From: Cercospora beticola
Lineage: Eukaryota; Ascomycota; Dothideomycetes; Mycosphaerellales; Mycosphaerellaceae
Assembly (NCBI RefSeq): GCF_033473495.1
Contig: NC_088939.1
Coordinates: 2,480,001 to 2,544,000 of the forward strand
DNA: 64,000 bases
Reading direction: 5' to 3'
The notes under the pieces were generated by a model that worked only from the letters and a program-made list of their open reading frames with translations, made no database searches and was not told where the DNA came from. This document shows positions 21,565 to 33,500 of this stretch, piece after piece. A program made the position numbers and the translations under genes. Every line of letters starts with the position of its first letter. Position 1 is the stretch's first letter.

Positions 21565-23493
21565 CTAATCGTCGAACCCCTCGAAATCCTCCTTAGCTTG
21601 GGCATTCTGAGCTCTGACTTTGCTGATCAGCGCTTCCAGCTCCCGCTCTTTCGCCTTATCGGCTTCACTCATCTTCGAATGGCTCTCCGCCTTTCTTCTG
21701 ACTTCTTTTCTCTCCCTCCTCTCCTCCCGCACGGCTTTGGCGCCCTTCTGCTTTGTCCATGCTTTTTCTTTTCTCTGCTTCGCCGCAGCAAGTTTTCCTC
21801 GAAGTTGTGATGATAGCTGGGGTTTCTCGCCGCGAGCACGAGCTTCATTGTCTGCTTGTCGTTGCGCTTCGTGCACCTTGTCGGCATATGCTACGTTGTT
21901 GAGGTCAAAATCTGCAGGCAGGTCGAGGCCATGTGACCTGTCTGTGACTGCTTCCGGAAAATGTCGTTTCAGTTCTGGCATCTTTGGCCAGCGAAGGAGA
22001 CCCCATGCCTTTCCGGCTTCGATCCAGTCTAGTCTTCGCACGCTGAAGATGTCTGTGGGCAAGGTCTTGCTGTATGCCTGAATCCAGCTAACGAATGCCT
22101 TTTGTGAGCGGTCGTGGAGTTCTCGTTTCTGTACCAATACTCTGCGGATCGCATCAATAGTCTCCTTCGCATCTGCATCGGACAGGTTGGGTGGATTAGG
22201 GTAGGGCTCGAGTGGGGTGCCCTGTAGGCTGAGATATTTGACATAGTCTTCTTCACCACCCTCGCTCAAGAACGTGATTGCCATGCCGCGCTTTCCTGCT
22301 CGACCAGAGCGACCGCAGCGGTGTATAAAGTCTTTGGGCTGCTTCGGTGGGTCGAGCTGAACAACCAGATCAATATCCGGGATGTCGATCCCTCGAGCTA
22401 GGACGTCCGTGGTAAGCAGAATCGCTGGCGACACTGAGTCGCGAAAGCGCTGAAGGTTCTTCATCCGTATTGCCGCCTTGTGGTCGCCATGTAGGGGATA
22501 TACTGACATTCCAAGAAGTGGTTGCAAAATATGATTCCAGTAGTCCACGCCAGCTCGAGTCGAAACGTACAATATCGCCTTTTCTGCTTTACTTCGCTCC
22601 AGAATGTGCTTGAGATGAGGTATGCGGAGCGACTGCTTTGTGACAAGATGATACAGCTTCAGACTCTCAGGTGTTCGCTTGTCTAGTGCACCGCTTTTGC
22701 TGCGCACTTTCGCGCTGATCTTGAAGGGATACCGCATGCCGACTCGAACGAGCTCATCTACTGCTTCCGAGACAGATGCACTGAAAAGCCCTGTTCGTCG
22801 CTCTTTTGGCACGATCTCGAGTATTCGCTGCAAATCTGATTGGAAGTTCGCGTCGAGTAAGCGATCTGCTTCATCCAGCACCAGAAGGTCGAACCAATGT
22901 CGCTTTATGATAACCCTTGAAGATTGCAAAACTTCCAAGACTCGCTTCGGCGTGCCAATGAGGATATTCGCATTCAGTTGCGAAAAGGTGGCAAGGTCTT
23001 CTGCCAGCTTCGTCCTGCCTCCGACAAGCAACTGCGGTACAGCATAAGGACCCGGTGGCACCTGCTCGACTTCAACATCTTCCATTTCTTCATCTTCGCT
23101 GTCCACTTCGGGTTTTGCTGCTTGCTTCAGATAGGCCGCGGAAGGTTTGTGAAAGTCCAGGAGGCCGATGAGCACGTCGTATATCTGGCTGGCGAGTTCT
23201 TTGGTAGGCGCGACAACTATTGATCGCACGTAACCTCGCTTATTTGGTTCTTCGGCTTTCAGTATTCGCTCGACAAGAGGGATGAGAAAACTGAGTGTCT
23301 TGCCACTTCCTGTGACTGCCTCGACGACCAGATCTTTGTTGCCCATTAGGAGCGGAATCGCCATGGCTTGTACTGGAGTAGTTCGGGCAAACCCCATGCC
23401 GGTGGTGAAGTCGAGGATCCATTGCGACAGTTCGGGTGTCAGAGCTTCGAAAGATTTGGGCTGCTTCTTTTCTGCCGCAGTATCCTGTGCCAT
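21565..23493 (-). CDS. SPB4: DEAD-box ATP-dependent RNA helicase Spb4 (60S ribosome biogenesis)
   Basis: A single exon encodes 642 aa. Helicase motifs appear in order: the FxxxxP/Q region GFARTTPVQAMAIPLLM; Walker A AVTGSGKT (~59-66); PTKELASQI; LVLDEADRLLD (motif II); SAS (motif III); and HRCGRSGRAGKRG (motif VI). The C-terminal ~150 residues are highly charged and rich in Lys, Arg, Glu and Ala, as in Spb4/DDX55. The length is near yeast Spb4 (606 aa). The protein acts in the nucleolus on pre-60S particles. The 3' end is 84 bp from the convergent open frame at 20108-21481. Confidence 0.96.
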   Translation of the reverse strand: MAQDTAAEKKQPKSFEALTPELSQWILDFTTGMGFARTTPVQAMAIPLLMGNKDLVVEAVTGSGKTLSFLIPLVERILKAEEPNKRGYVRSIVVAPTKELASQIYDVLIGLLDFHKPSAAYLKQAAKPEVDSEDEEMEDVEVEQVPPGPYAVPQLLVGGRTKLAEDLATFSQLNANILIGTPKRVLEVLQSSRVIIKRHWFDLLVLDEADRLLDANFQSDLQRILEIVPKERRTGLFSASVSEAVDELVRVGMRYPFKISAKVRSKSGALDKRTPESLKLYHLVTKQSLRIPHLKHILERSKAEKAILYVSTRAGVDYWNHILQPLLGMSVYPLHGDHKAAIRMKNLQRFRDSVSPAILLTTDVLARGIDIPDIDLVVQLDPPKQPKDFIHRCGRSGRAGKRGMAITFLSEGGEEDYVKYLSLQGTPLEPYPNPPNLSDADAKETIDAIRRVLVQKRELHDRSQKAFVSWIQAYSKTLPTDIFSVRRLDWIEAGKAWGLLRWPKMPELKRHFPEAVTDRSHGLDLPADFDLNNVAYADKVHEAQRQADNEARARGEKPQLSSQLRGKLAAAKQRKEKAWTKQKGAKAVREERRERKEVRRKAESHSKMSEADKAKERELEALISKVRAQNAQAKEDFEGFDD

Positions 23494-24144
23494 GTTGATT
23501 TCGGATCCAAATGGTTTTCAAAGCCACTTCACGGAATCTTGTACTAGATTTTTGGCAGGCGAATCAAAGTTTACATGTGCCCGAAATGGCTTAGCGTGAG
23601 ATTCTTGTCACGTGTTCATGGACGTCGGCGACGACGACAGGCCCTTCGATTTCGATCTTGGAACCTCAAAACAGATTGTGCATGCATAGACTAGGAGGTA
23701 TAGTTTCGCATAGGAGTGGCCAATGGTGCAGAAAGTTTTCTCCCGCCCTTGGCACATGATCCAAGGCTGCCAACATGACTTGCCAACGGCGAAAAGCGTG
23801 GCAGCCACGTCCTGGCAACGACGGCCAAAAACCTTCGCTTGCTCAACGCTGAGCGCGCTGACACGGTGCACAAAGTCTGTGTCTTGTGCGTAGAGATCAA
23901 TCCTGTGATCATGTTGCGTCTTTGCATTAAATTGTTGTCGCTGATCCCATCACCCTTCTGCCCCTACAGTCGCTTCGGTTGAAGAAGTACGAGTCGTACA
24001 AAACGTCTGTGGCTGCTCAATTCGGGTAACACGGCACAAGTCAAATTGGTGCAAGGTCAGGACATTTCATGATATACAATTCTGGGGTATCATTGGAAGA
24101 CGATCGCTATCGCTAAGTATGCAATGGAGATTCCACAACGCGTG
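23494..24144. other. Intergenic region
   Basis: This 651-bp interval lies between the SPB4 start and the 3' end of the transporter gene. It contains only short overlapping frames and must hold the SPB4 promoter. Nothing specific was recognised. Confidence 0.4.
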
Positions 24145-25341
24145 CTACCGTTTCGCTCGCAAAGACAACTCAACTTGGCTGTACCAAGCTGCTCCACATA
24201 ACGTGATGAGCATGCCGAATGCGTTGAGAGCGCCGACTTGGACATGAAACAGGACAATTCCCAGCAGAATAGTGAGCGCTTGCTTCACATTCCCGCACAC
24301 TGTAATCGTGAGGGCGCCCGTCATTTTGTTGGCCTGGAATCCAACGATGTTTAGGAAAAACGCAGTGATTGCGTTGAGGAACAGTGCAGCGCCGAAGGTA
24401 CTGGAGAATTGGCCTTCGGCGTATGCTATCCGGAATTGGTCTGCTTCGCCGGTAAGATAGGCGTATACCACGCACTGTATCGCCGCCAAGGGTGACATTC
24501 GTAGGAGGACCTCGAGTGCAGAAAGCTTCAAAGATCCGGTCATGAGTCTGTTGGTAGCTACTGTCTTTATTGCCGCCTGGGAATTATTAGCCCGGAACAT
24601 GAAGCATTCATCAGATTCTAACTCGCCAAGACTACGCCCAAGAGCGTCATTGTAAATCCAGCAAGCGTGCAGTAGTAATCGCCAACAGTCGCAAGGGCCA
24701 CGCCGGAGATAAGCGGAATCATGGTAAGATAAGTCTGACTAGAATACGTCCTGGCGTATGCAAACCGGTAAATGAGAATGGTCATGACAGGTGTCGTGGA
24801 TCGCATAATCTGGTGAAATGGCACCGATACCATTGCCAGAGAAACGTTCGATATCGCAATGTTGACGGTAAACAGTAAGGAGAAGGCGACGAGGGTCAGG
24901 TTTTCCCGCGTGCCGAGCGTTGAGAGCTTGAGAAGGCCGAAGCCCAGCATGGCGAAGCATCCTATGGAAGTCGCCGTACAGTGAACGGCTGTCAGAAGCC
25001 ATGGAAAACGAGCCTATGATCATGTCAGCGTGAGAGTCCAAGTACTGGGGCGGATCCCTGCGCACCGTGCCCAGCACAGACTTGTTTGACAGTGTCAAGA
25101 ACAAGTTGAGAAAAAAGTATGCTACGAGGAACAGCAGCTTGGAGCGGGCCGGCACATGATGTTCTGCAGCTACCGTCTGCTCCGACTGTGCTTCAATGTC
25201 CCGGCCCTCTTTGAGTGCAGCAGTGGTTGATGTGGTGGAAGAACTCGCACTCGATTCTGTGCTGGATCGGAGGTCTCGGAACGGCTCGTGCGGTAGGTCG
25301 TATTGCTGCTTCTCCTCGTCTCCAGATCCGAGGCCGACCAT
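24145..25341 (-). CDS. TPT/SLC35-family sugar-phosphate or nucleotide-sugar transporter
   Basis: The exons are 25341-25066, 25013-24627 and 24576-24145, giving 364 aa. A ~65-residue polar N-terminus precedes about ten hydrophobic helices (for example LLFLVAYFFLNLFLTLSNKS, AISNVSLAMVSVPFHQIMRS, GALFLNA-type helix FGAALFLNAITAFFLNIVG). The segments LSNKS, FHQIMRSTTPV and KTVATNRLMTG are typical of the triose-phosphate-transporter (EamA-like) superfamily. The first intron (52 nt) is GT..AG. The second is best read as a GC-AG intron (24626-24577, GCGAGT..CCCAG), because that splice restores LLGVVLAAIKTVATN; a weaker GT site nine bases upstream would delete three conserved residues. Location is probably Golgi or ER. 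The substrate cannot be told. Confidence 0.85.
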
Positions 25342-26773
25342 CCTGCTCTGGTGTTCGTTGTCTGGTGGTCAGAGAGAACTCGTCGTCGGGCAAGCCTGGC
25401 AGGAGAGGTGAAGTGCAGATGGGCCACGCGAGATGAGACGCGCTCCTGTCTATAAGCATCTGAAGGATGGCCAGAAAGGTCAAAGTTTGGCGCTATAGGC
25501 TGACGAACAGCAGGGCTGGCGCAGCCCGTAAGCCACATTGGCGTTCTCATTTCGCGTCTCGGCAGCTGGCCCATCCTGCACGCGAACAGGAAACAGAACT
25601 TGATTGCGCAAGCAGCAACGAAGAAGGAGAGTCAATCATCGCAGTGAGTCGCGTGTCGCGTGTCCGCACTGTCGAGGCAAGAACGTCGGCCTTCGCAGCG
25701 CAAGAAGCGCCGAGGCCACGCTGCAGTAGCGCCCAGCTCTTGCCTGATGATCGAATACAGCGACTCCTTTCCTGCCGCGCGACCACGGCTCGTCGGACAC
25801 CGCACAATCACCGCAGCCAGACATGCCACCTCGATTCCGTCCTTCTTTGTTCTCCTGCAGCCCGCCCCTCCCCCTGGGCGCCAAACCGACGTGATGGTGC
25901 TACCCCACGTCCCACGATCCACAATGGTCCTGCAGAGCCACAGACGACGGATTGATATGCTGCTTTGTCCTTCGACTGGACATCAGCGGCGGACATGGGC
26001 GCCCACGACTACGTCCGATTGCCGACGTTCAGGCTAGACGAGAGTACTCTGGAGTCTGACGCGTAGCAGATGGTATACGCGTCTTCACTTCCCATCTAGA
26101 GGTAAGTGGCACTGCGAGTGCTACCGGACTTCACAAGAGGCATAGTCCAAGGCTTTATCAGGATGGCACGCCCAGTCTCGCTGAAACCAGGTGCCATTTT
26201 ACCCCTTTAGCGCCGTCCCGATGCCATTCTGGCCTTACTGTGAATCTTCGGTCCTGTTGACTCGACCTCTGGTGGGATAATTATACGCATGGCCAACGAC
26301 GTCATATTGGAGTCGGGCGACTCTGCCAAATGAATGCCGCATCCTGTCTCGGGGAGACCAAGGGCTTCATGATTTGAGGTATTCGGAGCAGCGGGAGACC
26401 CTCAACCTGGTGAGCCTTCCTGTACTGTTGATCGTTGAGCATGCTGCCGGACTCTGTCCTTCGTGGCATGTTAAAATGATTGCTGACACAGACATGTGAT
26501 ATAGTTCCAAAACAATCATTTGCACAAGCCTTGCGCTCATTAGCAACGACTTGGGCCAAAAGGTGAGTCTTGAACAGATCACGAAGGCATTCAATTCTGG
26601 TCAAGGACGAAATCTTGCTCCTCGATTGCGACTTGTTCGGGTTTTATGTTCAGAGATCTCAAGCTGTGAAGACTGACAAACAGCCGACCGCCTGCCTATG
26701 TAAGCCACTCTTCACCGTGTCGTGTCGTTCGTAATAATTGTACACCTTCGCTGACATCTACCAGTGAAACACA
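25342..26773. other. 1.4-kb intergenic region, no gene recognised
   Basis: This interval lies between the transporter start and the 3' end of the APSES gene. Several overlapping frames of 60-160 codons occur on both strands at 25.5-26.0 kb. They are Arg/Pro/Ser-rich shadows without domains. Confidence 0.4.
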
Positions 26774-28611
26774 CTATCGACCGCTCATCTCGAAGTTGCG
26801 CATGCTGAATTGATTTGGCTCCCGCGCCAACTGAGAATCCCGGGTACTCAGGTTGAGCAGCCAGCGTGCGGCTTGCTCGTCAGCTTCCGTGAATTTCTTA
26901 CCCGATGGCCCAGTGGCTGGCTTCGACTTCTTGCTGCTACGGGTAACACGAGAACTCCTTCCTCGACGTGTCGGTGGCGGAGACAGCGGGAGATCCGCAT
27001 CGTCACTTTCGCTGGATGTGCTGAGGACCGCTTCGGGTTCTTCATCTGGAAGGTCGTCTGATGAGTCGTCTACATCGCTGTGTCGACGCTTCAAGGCTTG
27101 CTTGGCTTGCGTGTGAGCAGGCTCCACAGGTCTTTGCTCCGGCATGCTGCCTAGAGGTTCTGCGGCACGCCATGGCGCTGGCGGGGCATAGCGTGGCTCC
27201 ATTAGCAGCGAGTCTGAGAGCGGCTCCCCAGGCCCGGCATATGGTTGCTGATAGACTTCGTTATGCCTCTTGTTGATGCTGGTCCACCCTGGACTGTCTT
27301 GGTATTCGTAGCTCGTGGACTTTGGCGACAGTGCCGGAGACTCATCGCCTGGGCCGGCATAGGTATAGGAAGGCCCAGTGGACCTGTGCGCGTTGGGACC
27401 AAAGGGAGAATCTGTGTGGAAGCGTATGTGGCCGCCTCGTGGCTGCGGCGCCGGCATTGGCTGGCGGAATTCTTCTGGTTGACTTCGTGGAGCAGGCTGT
27501 CCATAGTGATGGCTTGTTACAGGTACCGGCATGATCCTCTGTCCGTAATTGTCTGGGCGCCAGCCTTCGGCCTCACGGGCAGCGCAACGAACGACCTCAG
27601 GATCGATCTTGAAGCTTCCGAAGCCTGGCTCTCCTGGTCTGAGACACTCGTTGATGAACGTAGGACCGAACACTGGCGTCAGTGCCCAGCGAATGTTGTA
27701 GCAGAAGGTGAGGCAGACCGCTCGAGCACAAGCATATGGTATCCAGTACCCCTGAGCTACCAATGCGCCTCCTGTGATCGAGTGCGCGAGTTCTTTCAAG
27801 CCAGCGTTGGTAGACAGCGCCTTTGCGGGTGTGGTCTATACTCATGTCAGATTCTGCCACCCGATGGGAATGGCATCGCCTACCTTGGTATGTTGTAAGG
27901 CCTTGAAGAAGGGAGTGATTCTGACAAGACCGATCCGGTAGTCCCACATGACGACATGCTCCTTGCGATTTGGGTCGTTGGGAACGATGAAGGTATAATG
28001 GAAGACTGCCTCAAAAGTCAGCCTATTCTCCGTATTCGCAGGATCTTCTGCCTTCTTTTACCTTCGAATGCATCTCGGCCAGTCTTTGTCAAGAACTCCT
28101 TCTTCTCACTCGAATATGGTATGCGTCGAGCGTAGTCCTCGATCCGACCATCTTCGCCTCGACCACTTGGATAAAGATGGAAGTTGAGGTGCTGCTGGGC
28201 AAGTTCCTGACGCTGGTGAGGAGCGAGGCACTCGAATTCTTCGCTGCATTCCGAAGCTGGGTAGTTGATTTCTCCCTGGGGTCGGTTTCGAATGAACATG
28301 GCGGCATCTTTGACGAGCTTCTGGCGTTTTGGCGATGGGGTAAGCGGTGTCTCCGGTCGAGGAGTACCTCCTTGGGAGTAGGTGCACGAGCTGTACGCTG
28401 GCGTTGGCGGAGCGGTGTTGCCGTATTGTTCGTGGTATCGATGGCCGCCTGCTGGGTTGAGGAGCGAGTCTATCGTCAACATGGTGGCGGTGGTGTCGTT
28501 CGGGATGTTGGCTCCGATGAGCGAAGGGAAGTCGTGATGGCCAACAGGCCCTCCTCGAGATGATGAGTCGACAGTAGGTGACCGCATGTGCGAGTAAGAG
28601 GACGACGGCAT
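26774..28611 (-). CDS. APSES/KilA-N-type transcription factor (Xbp1-like)
   Basis: The exons are 28611-28062, 28005-27884 and 27835-26774, with introns of 56 and 48 nt (GTAAAA.., GTAGGC..), giving 577 aa. Blocks typical of Xbp1-type APSES proteins run across all three exons: [73 protein letters not shown]; and [17 protein letters not shown]. These make up the DNA-binding region (~130-300). The C-terminal ~250 residues are disordered, with Pro/Ser stretches, an acidic patch ([12 protein letters not shown]) and a basic [12 protein letters not shown] patch. Family members are repressors or regulators of stress response and development. ATG 28611 was chosen over a longer upstream frame because that part is hydrophobic leader-like sequence outside the conserved layout. 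Confidence 0.88.
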
Positions 28612-30535
28612 GCTCAAATGCAATGTGGCAGGATAACAAGCAGCAGACAAGAGCACCAACCTTGATGCAAAGGCCAGCGAAGCGGTGAAGAACAGGTCCC
28701 AAGGGCGAGGACGAGGCGCTTTCAATGGTAAGTGCATCAATCTGTGTCGATATGCTAGATCCCTGACCGCGAGCCTTCTGGCTGCATCGGCTGCATTGAC
28801 CTACGATGATCTCAGTGCCCGCGCCCCACCATGTCTGACTCCCGGCGAGAGAGATCAAAGCAGAATCAAGCAAGCGACCAGTGCGAGAACGAGGTCTGGC
28901 GGTAACAGTGCAGTTTGCAGTTGCGCCGAATGTAACAAGGGGTCGATCGTTAGCGCACCATCTACGCTTTCTCGAACCTAGGCAGATCAAACCGTCCGAT
29001 GGCCGTGGCTTTGACAAGTTTGCGGTGAGGGACAAAGCATAGGTCTCAGATGTGCTTGTCCACTGGTCTATGCAATGCTCATGCACGTCGTCGTTTGTGC
29101 CGATGGCGGGCGCGAGAGACTCTGGACGCAACGCAAGCTGGTCGAGATCGTACATTGCCCAATGCTCCCGCTCTGCCTCTTTCAGTCGATATGGCGACAA
29201 TGCTAATTGCGTAGCAATGGAGGGTCTTGCCTTGTGCTTCTTTCATCAAGGCGTTTGTTGCTTTTGATTTGAGCAAACATGGCGGCCGTCGCTCGAGGCT
29301 GGTTCGCAAAGCCATATCGATTGTGCTCGAGCCCCCTCTGGCATCTTCGCGTCTGGCTCCAGTCAAGCACCTGTGCAGTGGTCTCGGTCCAAGCGTGCGT
29401 GCGTGCTGAGTCCTCCTGGAGTGGCTGACAGCTTTCGACTGTTGTCTCATGCCCTGCGGGGCGGAGGATAACATATTAGAACGCCACGCCTGGAGGACGT
29501 GCCGAGCTCTCGGGTCCATCGATCAGGCGGTCGGGAGGCGTATGTGTTCTGTTACTGTCACTTTCCGCAAGCTACATCCAATCACTGCAAGCAAAGTCGA
29601 ACTCCCTCCCTTATTTCGGAGCCGGCCAGCCACTAGTATGTCCGAGAAATGACGGCGGCAGTCATCCTACGGTACTGCAGCTTCTCGCATACATGGACAT
29701 ACATACTCGGAAACGGAAGCTCGATGTTTGGGCTTGCAGTAGCACTGTAACATCGTCAATGGTGACAGCCGTCGACCAAGCTGAAGCACAGAGCAAGGCG
29801 CTGATTCTTAAATGTCCTTCTCCTCGAGAGTACGCAATCGCTCGGATCCTCCAGTCTCTCGCCTCCAGATTGTCGCTGTGGCAGCAACGGAAGAATGAGA
29901 CGATGCTGGCACGAGAGTTCTGTTTGGTCTCTCATTTCCGCCTGCCGTGCTTCCGTATGGGCACGACGACGATGACGGCAGCGAGGCCAGAGCCCGTACT
30001 ACGTGCATGTCTTTTGAGACATCAGGCACGCCAGGACGCCAAGAAGCTACTATCTGAGACCGACAGCTGTCGCTATGCTGGGCTTGGGTGAGCATATGCA
30101 GTTACGGCCGCCGGAGTGCTCTGCGGTGAGCAAGAACGCCAGGTCCCAGCGGAGTTGTCATGCGAGCACCCGCATGAGGTGCCCATCTCCCACCTGCCAG
30201 CCAAACCGCGACCGCTGTTCTGTGTTACGTTCGGCGCGCGAGCAGCAATGAACGCGGGCTCGTGCGTCAGTAGTCATCCGTCTGCTGTGTCACCAAACCA
30301 TCTATGACCCACTTCCGCTTGGCTTGCGAGGCAGAGAGTTGCGTGTGACTTCTCAAGGGGACTATGAAGAAAAGTCTGGAAAGTCGGAAGTAGTCGAAAA
30401 TAAAATACTTTGTCGTATGACATTATATATATACATCTCGTTGAATCCTCACAAGCTGTAGTCTGGTCTCTATAACTCTTGCTCTGTCTCTATCATCTCA
30501 CTTCTCGGTAACGCCACGCTAAAGAATCAATGCAA
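28612..30535. other. 1.9-kb intergenic region
   Basis: This interval includes the long upstream region of the APSES gene and the 3' flank of the PDR transporter gene. An AT-rich stretch with a TATATATATA run is near 30420-30440, just past the transporter's stop. The frames present are short or antisense shadows. I support no gene here. Confidence 0.4.
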
Positions 30536-33500
30536 TCATTCCTGATCAGCTTTCTCGTCCTTCTTCTTCTTCCCGCCGAGTTTCTGTGCGATCGGCTTCT
30601 TGGCCGCATTGACCAATTTTCCAAGGCCACCAAAGAGCTGGCTCATGCCGAATGACCAGCCCTTGGTGCGCACTGACCAGATGAAGAAGTAGACAAGGAA
30701 CCAGTTAGTGAAGACGAACACCAAGAAGATTCCGAAGTCTCTCCACTTTTGTGATGCTTCAATGTTGAGCGTTGAGAGATATTGGTTTCCGGTCGAGTAT
30801 GGACAGAGCATGCACCCAGAAGTCGCGTCTGGGTTCAAGAGATAGCCACCAGAGGATGTCGCGAAGGCACCAGCATATTGCGAGCAGGTCTGGCCGGGAG
30901 GCGAGTCGAATACCGCGGTTTCTGATTCGGCGCATTGGATTTGAGCGCCGTTGAGTGTGGCGGCGAGGACGCCTCCGATCCACCATGTGGATGGATTGAC
31001 CCTGAATTGAGAGTCAGTGGTAAGTTCGGAGACTCGGGGGATGAGAGTAAGACTTACCAGTACATCCAGTACCGCCAGAAGACAGGCAGCGATGAGTAAG
31101 GTCGAACCACACCGTTGAACAGCGAGAAGACGACGAAGAAGAAAGGCAGAACGTTCGAGATGACAGTGAAAGATGGTGCGAAGGCACAGATCCACTGTCC
31201 CCATGAGGCTTGGAACAGGAAGAAGAGCATGGTCTGCAAGAGTTAGCTAGAATCAGCATCGAGCGTGGGACAAAACTCACCATTAAGAAGACGTAACCCG
31301 ACACCGGAGCCTCGGTAGGCAATCCAGTAGGGAAATACCATAGAACCCAGTAGACCAAGCCGCCGATGATTGCAGGTGGAATCTCCGCGACCACTTGAGC
31401 TGTGCAGAATGCGAACCAGCCATAGATTCTGGACGGGTACTCGCGAGCTTGCCAAAGTGCCATATTCGTGAAGAACTTTGGCACAACAGCGTTGACGATC
31501 GTAGGCGGGATGACGATGATCAGAAAGCTTGTGAACATGCGGTTCTGCATATCCTGGATCGTGTTTCCGAGTTGCCAGAAAGTGAAGCCATTGAAGATGC
31601 CGATGACGACCGAGACAAAGAGCTTGCCATAGAGGTACGAGGGATCTCGCCAGTACTGCTTGAAAGTGCGCTTCAGAAGCTCGGCACACTGGACTGCAAC
31701 AGGAGCCGCGAATTCTTTCTCTTGTTCCTTGCGCTTGGACTCTGGCTGAGTCTTGCTGCGTGTGAGCTTGAGACCCTCGATTTCCTCGATAACATCTTTC
31801 GCCTGTTGACTGTTGCGCCATTCCTCGTTCCAGTTGATCTTCTTGCCATTCTTGCCTTGAGCTGGACGAGCGGCGGTTTCCAGGATGAATTCAGCGACGT
31901 TCTTGTTGGGAGGACAATCAACACCTCGCTCGCTGAAGTACTTGATGACGTCCTTTCCGTTCTCGCCAACAGGTCCGAAGTAGAAAGTGTTGCCACCTGG
32001 ATTGAGCGCGAGGATCATGTCGAATTGCTGAATGAGCACCGACGATGGCTGGTGGATGGTACAGACGATCGCTTGTCCGGCATGAGCCAGTTTCTTCAAG
32101 AAGCGAACGATAGAGTAGGCACTTTGCGAATCGAGGCCAGAAGTTGGCTCGTCCAAGAACAGCAGAAGAGATGGCTTGGCAGCCAGTTCGACTCCGATGG
32201 TAAGACGCTTTCGCTGCTCAACACCCAAGCTGCTAATAATTGCATCTTGCAGGTCATTCAGCTCAAGAAGATCGATGATCTTGTCCACATAGGCGATCTT
32301 CTCTGCTCGTGGGACGCTGGCTTCTTGTCGCAAGATCGCAGAGAATTCCAGCGCTTCCCGAATGGTAGCCGTGCCGTCGTGAAGATCACCTTGAAGACAA
32401 AAGCCAGTGTTACGCTGAAATGCACCGTCCAGTGGTCGACCGTCAACGAACATCTCGCCGGAGACCACACCCATGGATTGTCGTTGCGCAAGGGTGTTCA
32501 GTAGAGTTGTCTTGCCTGCTCCACTTGCTCCCATCAAGGCGACCATCACACCAGGCTTTGCGTATCCGTTGACCTTGTTGAGAAGCTTCTTCTCGCTCCC
32601 TAGATACGGGACAGTGTATTCCACATCGCGCCAGGTAAAGATGCTCTCAGATTTGGTGATTTGCTCGAGTGCTTCGCTTTCTTTCTCAGAGTCACCAGAT
32701 TCTCCTATTCCACTCTCCTTCTTGGTTGAGCTGTCGCTGTCATCGGCGTGTCCACCTTTCTCCTCATCTGCTGGAGCGGCTTGCTTGACCTGCTTCTTTG
32801 CGCGCCTTGACTTTTTGAAGGTCAACGCGCCACCGCCGCCACCGGAAAAGTCGAACAATTCCGTGGCGACGAGGGTGAGGATTATGTAGAGCACCGTGAA
32901 GGCGATTACGACCCCGAAGTTGCGCCAGAGATTGGAGCGCGAGTAGTTGTATTGCGTCGCGAGGTATGCCGAGCCCTCGACTTGTTGCGCATTGACTGCC
33001 GCACCAGCAAGAGGACAGCCTTGGAACGCAGGGTCGACGCCAGGGCCTTGAGGAACGAGTTGGCTTGGAGCACATTCCATTGTTCTGCCAGCAAATTCGT
33101 TGGTGAGCACAGCTTCGAAGGAGTATGATATCGGGTTGATGTGGTAGAGCCATCCGAACCAGATGTATTCTGAGAGCAGCTGCGTCTTCGGTATCACGTA
33201 GCCAGTATAGATGACGAGCAGATTCAGTGCGATTCCGGAGAAGCGAACAGCCGTGTCGATTTCCGGAGACACTGAAGCGAAGAGACGATAGAGCGCTGTA
33301 AGCATTATCGTCGTGATGTAAACGAAGAGCATGTAGATGAAGAATCTGCCAGCATCGATGGTCAGGTTCGTCATGAAGTACATCAGAATTCCGAACACAA
33401 CGACCTGGACCAGAATCACTGGCAGATCAGCGACTACACGAGCCATGGTGACCGCGCTGGGCCGGTAGTATGCATAGTCTTTGTGCCGAGCGACCACAGC

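Noticed and set aside
28106..29200. 364-codon minus-strand open frame running into the APSES gene
   Set aside because: It is out of frame with the conserved APSES exons, and its upstream part reads as Arg/Ser-rich leader with no domain.
31395..32504. 369-codon plus-strand open frame
   Set aside because: It is antisense to NBD2 and the second TMD of the PDR transporter, whose minus-strand motifs are unmistakable. The plus frame is a codon-bias shadow.
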